Shown: positions 6,689 to 8,683 of the stretch, piece after piece | Layout of the letters: each line of letters opens with the position of its first letter | Numbering within the stretch: position 1 is the stretch's first letter | Origin: Pseudomonadota bacterium | Lineage (GTDB): Bacteria; Desulfobacterota; Syntrophia; Syntrophales; JADFWA01 | Direction: 5' to 3' | Length of the DNA: 8,683 bases | NCBI GenBank assembly: GCA_030612385.1 | Contig: JAUWNZ010000041.1 | Coordinates: forward strand, 1-8,683 | Translations under genes and position numbers: made by a program | Notes under the pieces: model-generated | Told to the model about the DNA's origin: nothing | The model's input: only the letters and a program-made list of their open reading frames with translations | Databases searched by the model: none

Positions 6689-6767
6689 AGGGTAACATTT
6701 GATGATCTCGTAAAAAGCTCCACTATACCGAGACGTCGGCATTATAATAAAATCGGATACGAGATAT

Positions 6768-6974
6768 TCCAATGCCCTGTTTTTGCTCCAGAGAGTGAGG
6801 GATAATGCCCACCGGTTTGCGATCTCATATCACCGGAAATTGAAGGAAAAGGAGGACTATCATTCCCTCCTGGACGGCATACCGGGGATCGGTGAGATCA
6901 GAAAGAAGGTCCTTCTTAACCATTTCGGGGACATCGGCAAAATAAGAGAAGCTCCGATGGAAGAATTACGGTAA
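6768..6974 (+). pseudogene. uvrC: Remnant of uvrC (C-terminal end of excinuclease ABC subunit C)
   Basis: The reading frame SNALFLLQRVRDNAHRFAIS, then YHRKLKEK, then a helix-hairpin-helix IPGIGEIRKKVLLNHFGDI with KIREAPMEEL, matches the end of the UvrC RNase H-like domain and its C-terminal HhH DNA-binding region. In intact UvrC, which makes the incisions in nucleotide excision repair, this block lies near the end of a protein of about 600 residues. Here only about 68 codons are recognisable. The frame is open upstream to about 6714 but that part does not look like UvrC, and TAA (6972-6974) cuts it before the second hairpin is complete. No ribosome-binding site or full-length neighbour is present. 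I regard it as a dead fragment left by a deletion or rearrangement. Confidence 0.85.
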
Positions 6975-7022
6975 TAGCTCAATAAATAGTGGTAACTGGT
7001 CACAGATTTCCTCCAGAGTTTA

Positions 7023-7040
7023 CCCCCACGAAGGCGGGGG
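7023..7040. repeat. GC-rich hairpin, dispersed-repeat type
   Basis: CCCCC (7023-7027) pairs with GGGGG (7036-7040) around ACGAAGGC. It is followed by GCGGGAATGACG (7041-7052), a string familiar from intergenic repeats of many proteobacterial genomes (recalled, not searched). Confidence 0.5.
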
Positions 7041-7063
7041 GCGGGAATGACGAAATGTTGTAG

Positions 7064-7083
7064 GGGTCGGATTCATCCGACCC
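7064..7083. repeat. Perfect 9-bp inverted repeat
   Basis: GGGTCGGAT (7064-7072) and ATCCGACCC (7075-7083) are separated only by TC. There is no T tract after it on either strand, so a terminator is unlikely. It is probably a palindromic repeat unit. Confidence 0.7.
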
Positions 7084-7137
7084 AATGCCCCGATGACCTT
7101 TCATCTTGCGGGTTCGACCTACCTGCGCCGCGAGCGT

Positions 7138-7199
7138 CGCCTGCCTGTGCGTTGCCTGTGCGTGTCCGCACGGAGACAGGTGCAACGCACAGGCAGGCG
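7138..7199 (+). repeat. Long inverted repeat with terminator-like T tract on the plus strand
   Basis: CGCCTGCCTGTGCGTTGC (7138-7155) and its exact complement at 7182-7199 form an 18-bp stem with a 26-nt loop. The loop can pair further (CCTGT with ACAGG, GTGCG with CGCAC), although some pairs compete with the main stem. TGCCTGTGCGT occurs twice in tandem at 7142-7163. Seven T's (7203-7209) follow the stem at 3 nt, so it resembles a rho-independent terminator read rightwards. The only plus-strand gene before it is the uvrC remnant. Confidence 0.75.
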
Positions 7200-7200
7200 T

Positions 7201-7261
7201 GATTTTTTTGTATTTAAACCTATCTGTGTTCATCTGCGTGAATCTGTGGCTGAGTAGTTAC
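7201..7261. repeat. Dispersed repeat, copy B
   Basis: This is the partner of 5466-5526 (57 of 61 bases by hand alignment), in the same orientation. It ends in CTGAGTAGTTAC (7250-7261), a 12-mer also found at 5280-5291. It lies 10 bp beyond the stop codon of the ligase gene, outside coding sequence, unlike copy A. Confidence 0.85.
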
Positions 7262-7271
7262 CAAAAAAGAA

Positions 7272-8327
7272 CTATAGCGGCCCTTTCTTTTCTCGATGAA
7301 TTTTGAGGGAGATTTCGATTAATCTGGATATAACCATGGAGGGAAGCATACCGGCGCAGGCTGCCTGCTCAAAAAAGAAAGATGAGGGCGCCATGCCGGA
7401 TGAGGAATTGGGATCTGTGATCAGCACTCTGCCGTCTTTCAAGAAAAAACCGTCTATCCTGCCGTACGATCTGAATCCGAGCGCCTTAAATGCCCGAGCG
7501 GCCTCCTCCTTGATATGCTCCACTACATCGGCCGGAATGTTTTTCGGCGGTGTAAACTTCCTGCATCTGCCCGGCATGTACTTGTCATCATACGTATAAA
7601 ACTCGCTCTGGGGATGAATTTCCGTCAACGCTAACGGCAAAGGTTCCCCATCCTCTTCGAGGATGATACACGAAAATTCCGTGCCATCAAGATACTCCTC
7701 TACCAGGACGGTGGTATCCCATTTAAGGGCCTCGGCAATTGCCCGGTCAAGGAAACCGGGATCCTTTACTATTGTTACTCCTGTGCTCGATCCCTCCCTT
7801 GTCGGCTTTGTAACGAAGGGAAAGTCAAAAGAATTAATTAACTTTCTCTCTGTATCATCCCTGGTTTCCCTCCATTCTCCCTCCTGGATTATCGTACTCT
7901 CAGGCACACCGATACCGGAAGCTTTAAGGATTTTCTGCTGAATGTGCTTGTCCATACCAAGAGCCGAGGCCAGTACACCTGGTCCTGTGTACGGTATTCT
8001 GAGCAGTTCCAGCAGCCCTTGAATGCATCCATCATCTCCATACTTGCCATGCAGAGAGATAAAAGCAAAATCTATCTCGTCCTTCAATCCCTCATAGGAT
8101 ATCCTCTTTGCCTCCTTACAGAGATGTTCCTCAATATCTACAGTTGTGTTCTGAGATACAAGCTGCCACGGAAGTATCCATAACGCCCCTTCAACATCCA
8201 TAAATACCGGTATTCCTTCATATCTCTCCCTGTCAAGATTATCATAGACATTCCTTCCGCTGTTAAGTGACACCTCCTTCTCTGAAGACATGCCACCCAA
8301 TATAATACCCACTCTCATCTTCTCCAT
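7272..8327 (-). CDS. ddl: D-alanine--D-alanine ligase family protein (ATP-grasp), divergent active-site loop
   Basis: Ddl enzymes join two D-alanines with ATP in the cytoplasm to supply the peptidoglycan stem peptide. The 351-residue length is usual for the family. Motifs: GGMSSEKEVSLNSG (11-24, with E16 matching the substrate-binding Glu15 of E. coli DdlB), LHGKYGDDG (92-100), GLLELLRIPYTGPGV with SALGMDK (104-127), KPTREGSSTGV (174-184), YDDKY (246-250) and GRID (289-292). The metal site reads D292, D305, N307, where E. coli DdlB has Asp257, Glu270, Asn272. The loop normally NTxPGMT is NSSSGMA (307-313), followed by a conserved-position serine (S316). ATG at 8327 has only a weak AGGTAGG upstream; ATG at codon 4 is an alternative. 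It lies downstream of the VanZ-like gene on the same strand, 89 bp away. Ligase family is certain; D-Ala specificity is likely but not proven. Confidence 0.9.
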   Translation of the reverse strand: MEKMRVGIILGGMSSEKEVSLNSGRNVYDNLDRERYEGIPVFMDVEGALWILPWQLVSQNTTVDIEEHLCKEAKRISYEGLKDEIDFAFISLHGKYGDDGCIQGLLELLRIPYTGPGVLASALGMDKHIQQKILKASGIGVPESTIIQEGEWRETRDDTERKLINSFDFPFVTKPTREGSSTGVTIVKDPGFLDRAIAEALKWDTTVLVEEYLDGTEFSCIILEEDGEPLPLALTEIHPQSEFYTYDDKYMPGRCRKFTPPKNIPADVVEHIKEEAARAFKALGFRSYGRIDGFFLKDGRVLITDPNSSSGMAPSSFFFEQAACAGMLPSMVISRLIEISLKIHREKKGPL

Positions 8328-8347
8328 ATGTTACAACCTACCTGTGT

Positions 8348-8385
8348 CAGTGTTCAGTGTTCAGGGGTCAGTGTTCAGTGTTCAG
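8348..8385. repeat. Heptamer tandem repeat (CAGTGTT)
   Basis: Five consecutive 7-nt units run from 8348 to 8382: CAGTGTT, CAGTGTT, CAGGGGT, CAGTGTT, CAGTGTT, then a partial CAG. The middle unit is degenerate. It lies between the VanZ-like gene and the ligase, 20 bp upstream of the ligase ATG. Similar AACACTG-type runs are familiar from other genomes (recalled). Confidence 0.85.
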
Positions 8386-8416
8386 ATCTTTGAACCCTTT
8401 CATCTCTCCCAAATTT

Positions 8417-8683
8417 CTACTTTCCAATTTCAAGTTTCAAGCGGTGCATGGCAAACCTATAGGTAAATGCCGCAAGGACAACTCCAAGAGAATCAAACAT
8501 AACATCATACACCGTCGCAAATCTTCCAGGGACAAAAGATTGGTGCCACTCATCGCCTATACCATAAAATATACCAACAAAGATGGTAAGAAGAACTGCG
8601 TGCCGGGAAAGTACAGTCACCGGTGAATCAACAAATGCCCTCATTACGAGATATCCAAAGACATAATATTCAATCAGATGAAT
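8417..8683 (-). CDS. VanZ-like membrane protein, 5' end outside window
   Basis: The frame is open to the right edge, giving 88 residues of the C-terminal part. An internal ATG at 8644 is not the real start, because coding similarity continues upstream (HLIEYYVFGYLV, typical of VanZ proteins). The family signature is complete: D44-E45-x-H47-Q48-x-FVPGR (50-54) and D60, with D64 where Asn is usual, then G67. Two hydrophobic segments (about 28-43 and 58-73) and the start of another (6-17) indicate an inner-membrane protein. VanZ raises teicoplanin tolerance in enterococci by an unclear route; most bacterial VanZ-like proteins have no known function and this one need not be a resistance protein. 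The ligase gene follows on the same strand after 89 bp, so co-transcription is possible. Confidence 0.85.
   Translation of the reverse strand: MHLIEYYVFGYLVMRAFVDSPVTVLSRHAVLLTIFVGIFYGIGDEWHQSFVPGRFATVYDVMFDSLGVVLAAFTYRFAMHRLKLEIGK

Larger units (their letters stand above)
6975..7271. other. Repeat-rich non-coding stretch between the uvrC remnant and the ligase gene
   Basis: About 300 bp contain no credible gene but at least four distinct repeat or palindrome units back to back, at 7023-7040, 7064-7083, 7138-7199 and 7201-7261. GC content is high in the middle (7090-7200) and low at the right end. Confidence 0.7.

Noticed and set aside
6697..6765. ATCTCGT (6705-6711) and ACGAGAT (6759-6765) as a functional hairpin
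   Set aside because: Only 7 bp with a 47-nt spacer; easily chance. The TTTGATGATCTCGTAAAAAG string resembles a dispersed repeat seen in other genomes, but I cannot confirm it here.
8348..8385. Possible CRISPR-like array from the regular repeats
   Set aside because: Units are 7 nt with no spacers; it is a simple tandem repeat. No cas gene is present.
7272..8683. A glycopeptide-resistance (van) cluster
   Set aside because: Only a Ddl-family ligase and a VanZ-like fragment are present; no VanH, VanX, VanR or VanS type gene is seen, and both families are common outside resistance clusters.
1..8683. tRNA, rRNA or known riboswitch genes
   Set aside because: I found no cloverleaf, rRNA core sequence or known riboswitch motif on either strand by eye.

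Overview
The window looks like a bacterial chromosome segment of moderate GC content (near 45-50% in most genes by eye, with AT-rich intergenic stretches). Gene content (RNase D, a D-Ala-D-Ala ligase, a VanZ-like protein, a piece of UvrC) and the many short dispersed palindromic repeats would fit a Desulfobacterota-like or similar anaerobic Gram-negative lineage. That placement is an impression, not something the sequence proves.

Layout. Positions 1-540 (minus) carry a cysteine-rich putative metal-binding protein that runs off the left edge. It diverges from an RNase D-like exonuclease (702-1571, plus). The 161-bp gap between them holds two candidate sigma70 promoters that overlap face to face, and a possible folded leader for the RNase D mRNA. 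Positions 1623-1997 (plus) carry a short HTH reading frame that looks like the truncated N-terminal part of a DNA-methylase-type gene. It converges on a 1041-residue single-chain restriction-modification enzyme (2094-5219, minus), made of a PD-ExK nuclease, a helical region, an N6-adenine methyltransferase and a C-terminal specificity region, with no helicase. Next come a palindrome-bearing gap, an AAA ATPase/DUF4143 protein (5495-6640, minus), and a remnant of the uvrC C-terminus (about 6768-6974, plus). A roughly 300-bp stretch packed with inverted and dispersed repeats follows. The right end has a divergent Ddl-type ligase (7272-8327, minus), preceded by a VanZ-like gene (8417-8683, minus) cut by the window edge.

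How it fits together. The housekeeping-type genes (rnd, ddl with vanZ-like) flank about 5.7 kb of accessory DNA: a restriction-modification gene, a mobile-type ATPase, two gene remnants and several repeat families. I read this as a turnover site for defence-type genes. The specificity segment of the restriction-modification gene is about 33% GC, against about 50% in its flanks, which suggests a swapped recognition domain. The ATPase has a candidate promoter that predicts a leaderless mRNA, an inverted repeat around its -35 box, and a C-terminus encoded by a dispersed repeat found again at 7201-7261. I found no clearly new multi-gene system, no CRISPR array and no RNA genes.
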